Positions 49,003 through 58,135 of a stretch of 64,000 nucleotides of DNA are shown here, one piece after another. Location: contig NZ_AP028929.1 of NCBI RefSeq assembly GCF_041154385.1, positions 124,001 to 188,000 on the forward strand. The letters are read 5' to 3'. Source of the stretch: Streptococcus sp. SN-1 (lineage in GTDB: Bacteria; Bacillota; Bacilli; Lactobacillales; Streptococcaceae). Position 1 is the stretch's first letter; the number at the start of each line of letters is the position of its first letter. The translations under genes and the position numbers were made by a program. The notes beneath the pieces were generated by a model. It was given only the letters and a program-made list of their open reading frames with translations, was not told the DNA's origin and made no database searches.

Positions 49003-50169
49003 TTAGAACTTATGTTGGAGTAATGTAGACGACTGGCAGACGTCTTCTGCAGGTATTTTAGAAATGCCGAGAAGTTTAGGAATTTCTTCTCCATAGGTAA
49101 AGGCAAAGAGTTCATAGGCTGACTTTCCATTCAAAGCAGCACGTTTGACGCTGTTGACATGCGAACAAACTAGATTGATGTCTTCCTGAGTTAAGTTGTC
49201 AAAAGAAGTTCCCTTTGGTAGAATGTCGCGAATCAGCGTGTGATTTTTCTCAATTCTCCCTTTCTGGTCAGAGCGATTAGGATCACAAAAGAAGAGTTTA
49301 CTCTCTCCTCGAACATCCATTTCGATGTCATCGACCCTGGCAAACTCTCCACCATTATCAGTCAGGATGACAGGAAAGAGTTGAAAGAAATCTTTATCCG
49401 CTTGGTGAAGAGTGTTCTTGATATCATAGAGATGTTTGGTAACCTCAAGGGCGGTTTTATTATCCAGTAGTCTAGCGAAGATAAAGTTACAGAAAGAGAG
49501 ATTGAAGGTGAGTAGGACTTTACCTCCCATCCTGCCCATAACGGTGTCCATTTCCAGCCAAGAATTCAGTTGCTTAAGAGCCAAATAATTTAGGAAATCC
49601 TCATAGGAACGTCCTTTTTTAGATTCTTTAGGAATGGAAGGTAGCTTACTTTTCCGTCTTTCTTTGAATTTAACGGCTCTGGCTAGGTCAATAGGAGCGA
49701 TAGATAGGTATCCTTTTCGGATGTGTCGATAGACAGTTGAGGAGCTGACATCAAGATTGTGAGTTTTGAGGATATGATAGATGTGTTGTCCCTTTTTAAC
49801 ACCATCAGAAATGATTTTGTCCATGTCCCAGAAGGTCTTGGAATTGAGGGGAGTTCCTTCACGAGCTTCGACAAGAGTTTGTTCTTATTGTTTTTGAGCT
49901 TGTTTAGCGAGGTAGAAGATCTTTTTATAGCCACAATTCTGTCTTCTTTTAGGGCATCCATTACAGACAAAGGGAGCTTTGTTGAGTAGAGGGCAAGGAA
50001 GCTTATCGCATGTAGACTCTCGGACTTGTCTGTTTCGTTTGACTTCTTTGGAAACAGTGGTCGGGTCTTTTAGAATGGATTGTCCGATAGCTTTGAAGGT
50101 TTCACCTCGCTCTAAGCCTAATTGGATATCATTACGGTCTGAAAGGGTAAGGTGTTTATGTTTTGTCAT
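49003..50169 (-). pseudogene. IS30-family transposase broken by one in-frame stop
   Basis: The N-terminal part (50169-49888) has the IS30 helix-turn-helix LTLSDRNDIQLGLERGETF and a Cys-rich segment CPLLNKAPFVCNGCPKRRQ. A TAA at 49885-49887 follows AKQAQKQ; the same frame then continues EQTLVEAREGTPLNSKTFWD into the DDE catalytic half (EMDTVMGRMGGKVLL, VILTDNGGEF, DQKGRIEKNH). So the only visible lesion is a nonsense codon, not a frameshift. Probably inactive unless read through. Confidence 0.88.
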
Positions 50170-50376
50170 AGTAGACCTCATTTCTAACTCAAATGTCTCA
50201 CACTTAATTCCACCATAAAAATCCGTTTTAGACTAATTTCCACTTTGGTCAGGTGAGTGGAAGTTACTTTGAGAAGTTACCAAGTCAAAAAAATTTAAAA
50301 ATAGGTCGCAAGTCGGATGTTTTTTATGGTATAATAGACTAAACTGATAGTAACATGTAGCGAAAGGGGTAGGTAC

Positions 50377-50775
50377 ATGATTAAAATTTATACAGTCTCA
50401 AGTTGTACTAGCTGTAAAAAAGCAAAAACCTGGCTCAATGCCCACCAGTTAAGTTATAAAGAACAAAACCTTGGTAAAGAAGGAATTACGAGAGAAGAAT
50501 TACTGGATATTCTGACAAAAACAGATAATGGAATAGCCAGCATCGTTTCGTCTAAAAATCGCTATGCCAAAGCCCTTGGAGTGGATATTGAAGATTTGAG
50601 TGTCAACGAAGTCCTCAATCTGATTATGGAAACACCGAGAATTTTAAAGAGCCCAATCCTTGTAGATGAAAAACGTTTGCAAGTTGGCTATAAGGAAGAC
50701 GATATTCGTGCCTTCCTACCACGCTCTGTCCGTAATGTAGAAAATGCAGAAGCACGTTTGCGTGCAGCTCTATAA
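50377..50775 (+). CDS. spxA: Spx-family transcriptional regulator
   Basis: 132 residues, ArsC/Spx fold. The redox CXXC is in SSCTSCKKAK at residues 10-13, and RKSPILVDEKRLQ-like RILKSPILVDEKRLQVGY fits Spx. Spx binds the RNA polymerase alpha C-terminal domain to control oxidative stress and, in streptococci, competence genes. A TATAAT at about 50329 and AAAGGGG serve it. Which paralogue (SpxA1 or SpxA2) is not certain; position suggests SpxA1. Confidence 0.9.
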   Translation: MIKIYTVSSCTSCKKAKTWLNAHQLSYKEQNLGKEGITREELLDILTKTDNGIASIVSSKNRYAKALGVDIEDLSVNEVLNLIMETPRILKSPILVDEKRLQVGYKEDDIRAFLPRSVRNVENAEARLRAAL

Positions 50776-50781
50776 ACATCA

Positions 50782-50804
50782 AGGCTGGGAGCAACTCCCA
50801 GTCT
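50782..50804 (+). terminator. Terminator after spx
   Basis: CTGGGAG and CTCCCAG form a perfect stem around CAA, followed by TCTTATTCTATTTT. Confidence 0.7.
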
Positions 50805-50840
50805 TATTCTATTTTAATTTCAAAAAGAAAGAAGAAGGAA

Positions 50841-51410
50841 ATGAAAAAAATAATTCTTGTTAGTCTTGCTTTCCTTTTTGTCCTGGTTGGTTGTGGACAG
50901 AAAAAAGAAACTGGAACAGCTACAAAAACAGAAAAGGATACGCTTCAGTCGGCATTGCCAGTTATTGAGAATGCTGAGAAGAATACAGTTGTAACCAAGA
51001 CTTTAGTCTTGCCTAAGTCAGATGATGGTAGCCAGCAAACCCAAACCATTACATACAAGGACAAGACTTTTTTGAGCCTAACCATTCAACAAAAACGTCC
51101 AGTATCTGATGAGTTGAAGACCTATATTGACCAACATGGAGTGGAGGAAACTCAAAAAGCTCTTCTTGAGGCGGAGGAGAAGGATCAATCTATCATAGAA
51201 GCACGTAAATTGGCAGGCTTTAAGCTTGAAACCAAATTATTGAGTGCAACAGAACTTCAAACAACGACCAGTTATGATTTTCAAGTTTTGGATGTCAAGA
51301 AGGCTTCTCAGACTGAATATTTGAAGAACATTGGTTTAGAGAATCTCTTGAAGAATGAACCGAGCAAATATATTTCAGACAGATTGGCAAATGGCGCGAC
51401 AGAACAATAG
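50841..51410 (+). CDS. Lipoprotein of the DUF1307/YehR type
   Basis: 189 residues. Signal peptide with lipobox LVGC, mature protein starting CGQKKETGTATK. The rest is soluble and charged, in line with DUF1307 lipoproteins of unknown function. An AAGAAGGAA site precedes the ATG. It may share the spx promoter by readthrough. Confidence 0.75.
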   Translation: MKKIILVSLAFLFVLVGCGQKKETGTATKTEKDTLQSALPVIENAEKNTVVTKTLVLPKSDDGSQQTQTITYKDKTFLSLTIQQKRPVSDELKTYIDQHGVEETQKALLEAEEKDQSIIEARKLAGFKLETKLLSATELQTTTSYDFQVLDVKKASQTEYLKNIGLENLLKNEPSKYISDRLANGATEQ

Positions 51411-51496
51411 AAAATCCAAATAAATAGACTGCCTGAATTGTAGAAGGTAAGGAATTATGCTATAATGGTACTATTCTAAGGAAAGAGGGTGTTAGA

Positions 51497-51763
51497 ATGG
51501 GATTTACTGAAGAAACAGTACGTTTTAAATTGGACGATTCCAATAAAAAAGAAATTAGCGAAACTCTGACTGATGTTTATGCTTCATTGAACGATAAGGG
51601 CTACAACCCAATCAACCAAATCGTAGGTTACGTATTGAGTGGAGACCCTGCCTACGTTCCTCGTTATAATAATGCACGAAATCAAATCCGTAAGTATGAG
51701 CGCGATGAAATCGTTGAAGAATTGGTCCGCTACTACCTTAAAGGACAAGGAGTCGATCTATAA
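51497..51763 (+). CDS. ireB: IreB-family regulatory phosphoprotein (UPF0297)
   Basis: 88 residues, with the family N-terminus [20 protein letters not shown] and [19 protein letters not shown]. In enterococci IreB is a substrate of the IreK/Stk kinase and affects cephalosporin resistance. It is followed three bases later by ruvX and then DUF1292, the conserved Firmicute trio. A TATAAT at about 51459 precedes it. Confidence 0.92.
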
Positions 51764-51766
51764 CCT

Positions 51767-52186
51767 ATGAGAATTATGGGATTGGACGTCGGTTCAAAAA
51801 CGGTAGGGGTGGCGATTAGCGATCCGCTCGGTTTTACAGCTCAAGGACTTGAAATCATCCAAATCAATGAGGAGCAAGGCCAATTTGGTTTTGATCGCGT
51901 TAAGGAATTGGTTGATACTTACAAGGTGGAACGATTTGTAGTAGGCTTGCCTAAAAACATGAACAATACAAGCGGACCGCGCGTGGAAGCTAGTCAAGCA
52001 TACGGAGCAAAGCTAGAAGAGCTTTTTGGTTTACCAGTAGACTATCAAGATGAACGCTTGACAACAGTGGCTGCTGAGCGCATGTTGATTGAACAAGCAG
52101 ATATCAGTCGCAATAAGCGCAAGAAAGTCATTGATAAGTTAGCAGCTCAGCTGATTTTACAAAATTATTTAGATAGAAAATTTTAA
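51767..52186 (+). CDS. ruvX: RuvX/YqgF Holliday junction resolvase-like protein
   Basis: 139 residues, RNase H fold. [16 protein letters not shown] at the start, FVVGLPKNM in the middle and [13 protein letters not shown] hold the acidic catalytic residues. YqgF proteins act in 16S rRNA 5'-end processing and possibly junction resolution. It lies between ireB and the DUF1292 gene. Confidence 0.93.
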   Translation: MRIMGLDVGSKTVGVAISDPLGFTAQGLEIIQINEEQGQFGFDRVKELVDTYKVERFVVGLPKNMNNTSGPRVEASQAYGAKLEELFGLPVDYQDERLTTVAAERMLIEQADISRNKRKKVIDKLAAQLILQNYLDRKF

Positions 52187-52201
52187 TATAAAGGAGAGGC
52201 T

Positions 52202-52507
52202 ATGTCACACGATCATAACCACGACCACGAAGAACGTGAACTAATCACACTAGTAGATGAGCAAGGAAACGAAACCTTGTTTGAAATCCTTTTGACCATT
52301 GACGGAAAAGAAGAATTTGGTAAAAACTACGTTCTTCTAGTACCAGTTAACGCAGAAGAAGACGAAGACGGACAAGTTGAAATCCAAGCTTACTCATTCA
52401 TCGAAAACGAAGATGGAACAGAAGGCGAATTGCAACCAATCCCAGAAGACTCAGAAGACGAATGGAACATGATTGAAGAAGTCTTCAACAGTTTTATGGA
52501 GGAGTGA
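52202..52507 (+). CDS. DUF1292 family protein (UPF0473, YrzB-like)
   Basis: 101 residues, very acidic, with a His-rich start ([11 protein letters not shown]) that could bind metal. DUF1292 follows ireB-ruvX across Firmicutes; function unknown. Its stop codon lies inside a 12-bp stem-loop at 52504-52530 that begins a hairpin array. Confidence 0.88.
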   Translation: MSHDHNHDHEERELITLVDEQGNETLFEILLTIDGKEEFGKNYVLLVPVNAEEDEDGQVEIQAYSFIENEDGTEGELQPIPEDSEDEWNMIEEVFNSFMEE

Positions 52508-52734
52508 TACAGTCTGGGAGACTGTATCACCCCAACTCCCAGAAATTGGGAAGAGTTGGAACATCCAGTGGACGTTTTTAGCCCTGCGCTAGAAATTAAA
52601 AACGCAGGAATATCCAGTGGATGTTTTTAGCCCAGCTCTTTGAAATAAAAAAGAGCTGGTAAGTCTGGGAGACTGTATCACCCCAACTCCTAGAAATTGG
52701 GAAGAGTTGGAACATCCAGTGGATGTTTTTAGTC
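52504..52734 (+). repeat. Modular array of hairpins with a recurring 19-base linker
   Basis: The 360-base gap before folC holds an ordered array. First is a perfect 12-bp stem GTGATACAGTCT/AGACTGTATCAC. Then come hairpins CCAACTC/GAGTTGG (52532-52559), CCTGCG/CGCAGG (52583-52608), CCAGCTCTT/AAGAGCTGG (52632-52659) and again CCAACTC/GAGTTGG (about 52682-52710). Most apical regions contain AGAAATT or TGAAATA. ATCCAGTGGAYGTTTTTAG follows a hairpin three times (52563, 52612, 52714). About 73 bases recur at 52511 and 52662. Stems vary but pairing is kept, which points to selected RNA structure. Confidence 0.85.
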
Positions 52735-52777
52735 CAAGTTAATATTCATAGTTGCTAGTGATTAGCTAACCAGGTAA

Positions 52778-52810
52778 GAGGTCGGGACGAAAATCCTGGC
52801 CTCGTTTTTT
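52778..52810 (+). terminator. Terminator upstream of folC
   Basis: GAGGTCGGGA pairs with TCCTGGCCTC around CGAAAA and is followed by G and six T residues. Confidence 0.82.
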
Positions 52811-52867
52811 GTTAGTTATGAGACTTTATTGAAGCAGTTGATTGAACCTGTAATTAAGGAGATGTGT

Positions 52868-54118
52868 ATGTTTGAAGTAGAAGAATGGCTCCATAGTCGG
52901 ATTGGTTTGAATTTTCGATCAGGTTTGGGCCGAATACAGCAAGCGGTGGATTTGTTAGGAAATCCTGAGCAGTCTTACCCTATTATCCACGTAACAGGGA
53001 CTAATGGGAAAGGCTCTACCATTGCTTTTATGAGGGAGTTATTTATGGGACATGGCAAAAAAGTTGCGACCTTTACCTCCCCTCATATCGTCTCTATCAA
53101 TGATCGAATCTGCATTAATGGACAACCAATAGCTGATGCAGACTTTATCCGTTTAGCTGAGCAGGTCAAGGAGATGGAAAAGACGCTTCTGCAAACCCAT
53201 GACCAGTTGTCCTTTTTTGAATTGCTGACCCTGATTGCTTTTCTTTATTTTAGGGAGCAAGAGGTGGATTTGGTTCTACTAGAAGTGGGAATTGGTGGCT
53301 TACTTGACACGACCAATGTGGTAACTGGAGAGATTGCTGTCATCACTTCCATCGGATTTGACCATCAGGAGACTCTGGGTGACAGTATAGCAGCAATTGC
53401 AGAGCAGAAAGCTGGTATTTTTAAGGCTGGTAAGAAGGCAGTGATTGCGAAATTGCCTCCAGAAGCTAGGCTTGTTTGTCAGAAAAAAGCAGGATTTTTA
53501 GCTGTTGACCTTTATCAGGCAGGTAAAGATTTTTCAATGCTGAATGGCGGTTTTTCAAGTTCTTTGGGGAATTTTCCACAGCTGAAAATAGGATTGGAAG
53601 GAGCCTATCAGCAGGAGAATGCCGCCTTGGCATTGCAAGCATTTCTTCTCTTTATGAGAGAAGGAAGGGAATCTGTTGATGAGCAAGCTGTAAGACAGGC
53701 TTTGGAGAAGACCCATTGGGCTGGCCGTTTGGAGCGTATTCGTCCGCAGATTTACTTGGATGGTGCTCATAACCTCCCTGCCTTGACTCGCTTGGTTGAG
53801 TTTATCAAAGAAAAAGAGCAGGAAGGCTATCGTCCTCAAATCCTATTTGGAGCCTTGAAACGGAAGGATTATCAAGGGATGTTGGGCTATCTGACTGAAA
53901 ATTTACCTCAGGTAGAACTCAAGGTGACAGGCTTTGACTATCAAGGGTCCTTGGACGAGACAGATGTGATCGGCTACCATATAATTCCTTCTTACCGAGA
54001 ATTTATCAGCAGTTTTGAAGCAAGGGCAGACGCGCAGGACTTGTTGTTCATTACAGGGTCTCTCTATTTTATCTCAGAAGTACGGATTCACCTACAGGAG
54101 CATGAGCAGATAAATTGA
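52868..54118 (+). CDS. folC: Folylpolyglutamate synthase/dihydrofolate synthase
   Basis: 416 residues, Mur-ligase superfamily. P-loop VTGTNGKGST near residue 42, then SFFELLTLIAFLYF and VGIGGLLDTTN. It adds glutamate to folates (and may make dihydrofolate). ATG 52868 is chosen because AAGGAG lies nine bases before it; ATG 52862 is too close and 52829 has no ribosome site. Confidence 0.94.
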   Translation: MFEVEEWLHSRIGLNFRSGLGRIQQAVDLLGNPEQSYPIIHVTGTNGKGSTIAFMRELFMGHGKKVATFTSPHIVSINDRICINGQPIADADFIRLAEQVKEMEKTLLQTHDQLSFFELLTLIAFLYFREQEVDLVLLEVGIGGLLDTTNVVTGEIAVITSIGFDHQETLGDSIAAIAEQKAGIFKAGKKAVIAKLPPEARLVCQKKAGFLAVDLYQAGKDFSMLNGGFSSSLGNFPQLKIGLEGAYQQENAALALQAFLLFMREGRESVDEQAVRQALEKTHWAGRLERIRPQIYLDGAHNLPALTRLVEFIKEKEQEGYRPQILFGALKRKDYQGMLGYLTENLPQVELKVTGFDYQGSLDETDVIGYHIIPSYREFISSFEARADAQDLLFITGSLYFISEVRIHLQEHEQIN

Positions 54119-54202
54119 CCTCCTTTTTTGAACTTGTTATACTAGGGGAACTGCCAGTTAGAAGAAAATTGCTCTAAATTGGTAGAAGAAAGGAAGTTCA
54201 TC

Positions 54203-54667
54203 ATGAAATTAAAAACATTCACACTTTCTCTTGCTTCTCTAGCAAGTCTTAGTCTCTTAGTAGCTTGTTCACAGAGAGCTCAACAGGTTCAACAACCAGC
54301 AGCTCAACAGCAAACACAACAAACTCAGCAATCGCAACCTGCTGCTTCATCTTCAACAGAAAATAGCAACCAGGCAGCAACAAGTTCTTCACAAAATACA
54401 GTTACAGCCCAACCAACTAATATTGATGGAACTTATACTGGTCAGGATGACGGAGACCGCATCACTTTGGTAGTGACTGGAACAACTGGTACATGGACAC
54501 AGGTTGAGACTGACGGAGATCAAAAGATCAAGCAGGTTAGCTTCGATGCAGCCAATCAACGCATGATTATTGGTGATGATGCCAAGATTTATACAATTAA
54601 TGGTAACCAGATGATTATCGACGATATGGATAGAGAAGCGTCTGATCGAATCGTTTTATCAAAATAG
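54203..54667 (+). CDS. Gln/Ser-rich lipoprotein of unknown function
   Basis: 154 residues. Lipobox LVAC, mature N-terminus CSQRAQQ followed by about 50 residues of low-complexity Gln, Ser, Ala and Thr, probably a flexible tether across the wall. The folded end has IDGTYTGQDDGDRITLVV and a beta-rich pattern. AAAGGAAG precedes ATG 54203. I do not recognise its function. Confidence 0.78.
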   Translation: MKLKTFTLSLASLASLSLLVACSQRAQQVQQPAAQQQTQQTQQSQPAASSSTENSNQAATSSSQNTVTAQPTNIDGTYTGQDDGDRITLVVTGTTGTWTQVETDGDQKIKQVSFDAANQRMIIGDDAKIYTINGNQMIIDDMDREASDRIVLSK

Positions 54668-54806
54668 ACTAGAAGGAGACTGGATTTTTCGGTCTCTTTT
54701 ATGATTACTCAGAAAAATAATCATAAATACTTGCCTTCTGTCGAATACCTGAGTTATACTAGTATCAATTACCTGTTTTTAGCATTCAAACTATCAAGGA
54801 GGGGAT

Positions 54807-56339
54807 ATGAAATATAGAAAATTTCAATTATTAATGTCCAAGTATGGCTTTAGTCTTTCGATTATGCTGCTTGAACTGTGTCTTGTTTTTGGTCTCTTTC
54901 TTTATTTAGGGCGTATGGCCCCTATTCTTTGGGTGATTCTCTTAATCATTATGAGTATGGCGACTATTGTCGCGATTGTCAATCGTTCTATGACACCTGA
55001 AAGCAAAGTAATGTGGTTAGTGGTAACTTTTGTTCCTATCATTGGCCCCCTGCTCTATCTGATGTTCGGGGAAAGGCGATTGTCCAAAAAAGAAATCAAG
55101 CAGTTGGACAGACTTGGTTCCATGCATTTTCGGGAGGATAACAGTAAAGCACTCCGCCAGAAATTGAAGGAAGATGATAAGGCAGCTTACGGAGTTATCA
55201 AATCTTTGTTGAGTATGGATAGCAATGCTGATGTGTATGATCGAACCGACTCACAATTCTTTTCTTCGGGTGAAAGCATGTGGCAACATATGTTGGAAGA
55301 TCTCAAGAAAGCTGAGAAATTTATCTTTCTAGAGTACTATATTGTCGAAGAAGGTCTGATGTGGAATAGTATACTAGATATACTAGAGCAAAAGGCAGCT
55401 CAGGGTGTCGAGGTCAAGATGCTCTATGATGATATCGGTTGTATGGCGACTTTACCTGGGGATTATACTATTCAGCTTCGTAGTCGAGGAATTGAGGTCC
55501 ATAAGTTTAATAAGGTGATTCCTCGTTTGACAGTAGCTTACAATAATCGAGACCATCGTAAAATCCTTGTCATAGATGGTCAGATAGCGTATACAGGAGG
55601 GATTAACTTAGCCGATGAGTACATCAATCATGTAGAACGCTTTGGCTATTGGAAGGACACTGGGATTCGCTTAGATGGCCCTGGTGTCAAGGCTCTAACC
55701 CGTCTCTTTTTGATGACTTGGTATATCAATCGTGGGGAAATCAGCGATTTTGACCAGTATCACTTGGAAAACCAACCTCGTTCTAGCCAAGGACTCTGCA
55801 TTCCTTACGGTAGTGGACCCAAGCCCATCTTCCGTACTCAGGTAGGGAAAAAAGTTTATCAAAGTTTGATTAATCAGGCCACTGATTCAGTCTATATCAC
55901 AACGCCTTATTTGATTATTGACTATGATTTAACAGAGAGTATTAAAAATGCAGCCATGAGGGGTGTTGATGTCCGTATCGTGACACCTTTCATTCCAGAT
56001 AAGAAATTAATCCAACTCATCACAAGAGGGGCCTATCTGGATTTGTTGTCAGCAGGAGTAAGGATTTTTGAGTACAGTCCAGGCTTTATCCACAGTAAAC
56101 AAATCTTAGTGGACAAGGACTTTGCTGCAGTTGGAACCATTAACTTAGATTATAGAAGTTTGCTTCATCACTATGAAGATGCAGTTTTGCTATATAAAAC
56201 AGAGTCAATCACAGAGATTCAAAAAGATTTTCAGGAGATTTTTTCAGTATCTCAAGAAATTTTCCCTCATACGATAAAAAATAGCTGGTATCAAAAATTG
56301 ATTAAGGAAATCGCCCAGTTATTCGCCCCTATCTTATAA
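54807..56339 (+). CDS. cls: Cardiolipin synthase
   Basis: 510 residues. Two N-terminal membrane spans, then a phospholipase D domain with two HKD motifs: HRKILVIDGQIAYTGG near residue 250 and HSKQILVDKDFAAVGT near residue 430. It makes cardiolipin from two phosphatidylglycerols at the membrane. AGGAGGGG precedes the ATG. A terminator follows. Confidence 0.95.
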   Translation: MKYRKFQLLMSKYGFSLSIMLLELCLVFGLFLYLGRMAPILWVILLIIMSMATIVAIVNRSMTPESKVMWLVVTFVPIIGPLLYLMFGERRLSKKEIKQLDRLGSMHFREDNSKALRQKLKEDDKAAYGVIKSLLSMDSNADVYDRTDSQFFSSGESMWQHMLEDLKKAEKFIFLEYYIVEEGLMWNSILDILEQKAAQGVEVKMLYDDIGCMATLPGDYTIQLRSRGIEVHKFNKVIPRLTVAYNNRDHRKILVIDGQIAYTGGINLADEYINHVERFGYWKDTGIRLDGPGVKALTRLFLMTWYINRGEISDFDQYHLENQPRSSQGLCIPYGSGPKPIFRTQVGKKVYQSLINQATDSVYITTPYLIIDYDLTESIKNAAMRGVDVRIVTPFIPDKKLIQLITRGAYLDLLSAGVRIFEYSPGFIHSKQILVDKDFAAVGTINLDYRSLLHHYEDAVLLYKTESITEIQKDFQEIFSVSQEIFPHTIKNSWYQKLIKEIAQLFAPIL

Positions 56340-56345
56340 GAAATC

Positions 56346-56377
56346 TAGGACTTAGGACACAAACCAGTCCTATTTTT
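56346..56377 (+). terminator. Terminator after cls
   Basis: TAGGACT and AGTCCTA form the stem, followed by TTTTT. Confidence 0.8.
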
Positions 56378-56386
56378 CTTGCCTTT

Positions 56387-56394
56387 TACGAATA
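56387..56394 (+). promoter_or_regulatory. ComX (SigX) combox
   Basis: TACGAATA in TTTTACGAATAAG is an exact copy of the combox/cin-box that ComX uses for late competence genes. The ATG of a 47-codon ORF lies 20 bases downstream with AGGAGG between. Confidence 0.82.
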
Positions 56395-56413
56395 AGAAGA
56401 TGTAGGAGGAACG

Positions 56414-56557
56414 ATGCTGACTCAGAAAGAATTGGATTATATCCTGACATTTAAACAGACGCATTTACACCGATTTCGGGAAATTGAAACTTTTGTGAAA
56501 CTATGCAAAAAATCACTCAAACACCCATCGCAAGCTGACAATTCTAGGTCTTTTTGA
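56414..56557 (+). CDS. ccs4: Small competence-induced protein (Ccs4-like)
   Basis: 47 residues, basic, starting MLTQKELDYILTFKQTHLHR and ending ADNSRSF. AGGAGG lies before the ATG and a combox directly upstream, so it should be made only in competent cells. Pneumococcus has a competence-induced gene named ccs4 between cls and the next large membrane gene, which matches this place. I cannot tell whether it is full length. Its 3' end contains the promoter of the next gene. Confidence 0.68.
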   Translation: MLTQKELDYILTFKQTHLHRFREIETFVKLCKKSLKHPSQADNSRSF

Positions 56558-56563
56558 TATACT
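56535..56563 (+). promoter_or_regulatory. Promoter of the large membrane protein gene
   Basis: CTGACA (56535-56540) and TATACT (56558-56563) with a 17-bp spacer, inside the end of the small competence gene. Confidence 0.65.
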
Positions 56564-56593
56564 AAGACAGATAAATTGAATAGGAGAAACGAT

Positions 56594-58132
56594 ATGAGTG
56601 TGTATGGTAGAGTAGAAGAAGTTCATCAGGAAAATCATGAACCTCTAGAATACCAAATCGAACAAGAATCGCATCATCGTGAATCAAGTCGTCTTCCTTT
56701 GGTGAAAATTTTACTATGGAGTACGCTTGTAACGGGGATAACTCTAGGAGTACCGCTATTACTCGATTTAATGAGTGCACAGGAAGTGCAGGATTTTTAT
56801 GCAGGTTGGGCCCTTCATCAGACAGGGAAGATTTACAGCGACTATTATGGAAGTCAGGGGTTGCTTTATTATTTGCTGACTTACGTGACTCAGGGCGGAT
56901 TTTTCTTTGCCATCTTTGAGTGGTTAGCCTTGGTAGCAGGAGGATTTTTCCTCTTTCGATCGGCAGACACCTTGACAGAGCAAGGAGACCAAGCTGGACA
57001 ACTGGTGACTATTTTTTACATGCTGGTTACAGGTCTTGCTTTTGGTGGAGGTTATGCGACTCTTTTAGCGCTTCCTTTCTTATTCGCGGCCTTTAGTTTA
57101 GTTGCGGCTTATCTAAGCAATCCAAGTCATGACAAGGGGTTTGTACGGATTGGGCTGGCTTTGGCAGGCGGATTTTTCTTTGCTCCTTTGTCATCGCTCC
57201 TGTTTATTGCTGTAGTGAGTTTAGGCTTGTTGGTCTTTAACCTTGGGCATAGACGCTTTGCGCATGGATTTTATCAGTTTCTTGCAGTGGCTTTAGGTTT
57301 CTCACTGGTCTTTTATCCAACCGCTTACTATAGTGTTGCAACAGGAAGTTTTGAGGATGCGATTAGTGGAATTTTGTATCCAATTCATTCCATTCGTTTG
57401 ACTTCTGTTTCGGCATTGTTAGAAAATATTTTGTTTTATGGGTTGTTGGCTCTTGGCATGGGAGTTTTGGTTTTTGTCTTTTTAGGTCTCTTTCAATCTA
57501 AATCCTCTAAACTATATGTCATCTCAGTGCCTGCGAGTCTCTTCCTGATTTTAGGTTTGGTAGTGATTTTCTTTACACAGGATCCTCTACATGCATCCCG
57601 TTTGATGCTCATTTTCCCTGTCTTTCTTCTGCTTTTAGTGTCCAATATCAAGGGGCAACAGAGTGGTCGTAGCGTTAGAAGAAGACGCAGAGAAGAGCCT
57701 GTTAGTCTCTGGCATCGCTATACTAAGGGGAATCTTTACTTACCGATTTTAACTTTGTTATATCTTTTGGCTGTTCCTTTTTTGATGAGGTTTGTCCTTT
57801 ATCCAGTACCTTATCAAGAACGTGAGCGTCTTGCTGATTTAGTGAAAGAGGAGACAAGTACGGAAGATGCTGTCTATGCATGGGATGATACTGCAACTCT
57901 TTATCGTAAGAGTGAGCGCTTGTCGCCATCGGCTATTTTGTCCCCGTTGCACTATACAGCAACTGAGGAAAATCGGAATAAGCTACTCAATGACTTGAAA
58001 GAAAAACAACCTAAGGTGATTGTGGTGAATGATAAGGTAGCAGTCTGGTCTGAAGTGGAAACAATTTTGAAAGAAAATTATCAACCAGTAAAGACAGATT
58101 ACTCAGAATTCAAAGTCTATAAAATCAAATAA
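56594..58132 (+). CDS. Polytopic membrane protein, GT-C glycosyltransferase-like
   Basis: 512 residues. A charged cytoplasmic N-terminus of about 40 residues, about eleven membrane spans, and a soluble C-terminal domain of roughly 110 residues. The first external loop reads DFYAGWALHQTGKIYSDYY, then GSQGLLYYLLTY, close to the acidic loop pattern of GT-C/ArnT-type lipid-linked sugar transferases. That is an inference from pattern only. ATG 56594 follows AGGAGAAACG. The stop is followed by the NrdR-like site/terminator. Confidence 0.7.
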   Translation: MSVYGRVEEVHQENHEPLEYQIEQESHHRESSRLPLVKILLWSTLVTGITLGVPLLLDLMSAQEVQDFYAGWALHQTGKIYSDYYGSQGLLYYLLTYVTQGGFFFAIFEWLALVAGGFFLFRSADTLTEQGDQAGQLVTIFYMLVTGLAFGGGYATLLALPFLFAAFSLVAAYLSNPSHDKGFVRIGLALAGGFFFAPLSSLLFIAVVSLGLLVFNLGHRRFAHGFYQFLAVALGFSLVFYPTAYYSVATGSFEDAISGILYPIHSIRLTSVSALLENILFYGLLALGMGVLVFVFLGLFQSKSSKLYVISVPASLFLILGLVVIFFTQDPLHASRLMLIFPVFLLLLVSNIKGQQSGRSVRRRRREEPVSLWHRYTKGNLYLPILTLLYLLAVPFLMRFVLYPVPYQERERLADLVKEETSTEDAVYAWDDTATLYRKSERLSPSAILSPLHYTATEENRNKLLNDLKEKQPKVIVVNDKVAVWSEVETILKENYQPVKTDYSEFKVYKIK

Positions 58133-58135
58133 CTA

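Larger units (their letters stand above)
48767..50268 (-). mobile_element. IS30-family insertion element, decayed, with nested inverted ends
   Basis: Inner inverted repeats of about 29 bp are at 48954-48982 and 50189-50217 (TATGGTGGAA...TGTGAGAC, four mismatches). They bracket the transposase closely. A second, outer pair lies at 48767-48800 and 50230-50268, both containing AGACTAA.TTCCACTT when read inward. All ends share TTCCAC. I cannot tell whether the outer pair is the true terminus or a relic of an earlier element. No flanking target duplication was identified. Confidence 0.75.

Noticed and set aside
49683-49970. A frameshifted transposase piece overlapping the IS30 gene in another frame
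   Set aside because: The two transposase halves are in the same frame and are separated only by a stop codon at 49885, so no frameshift is needed.
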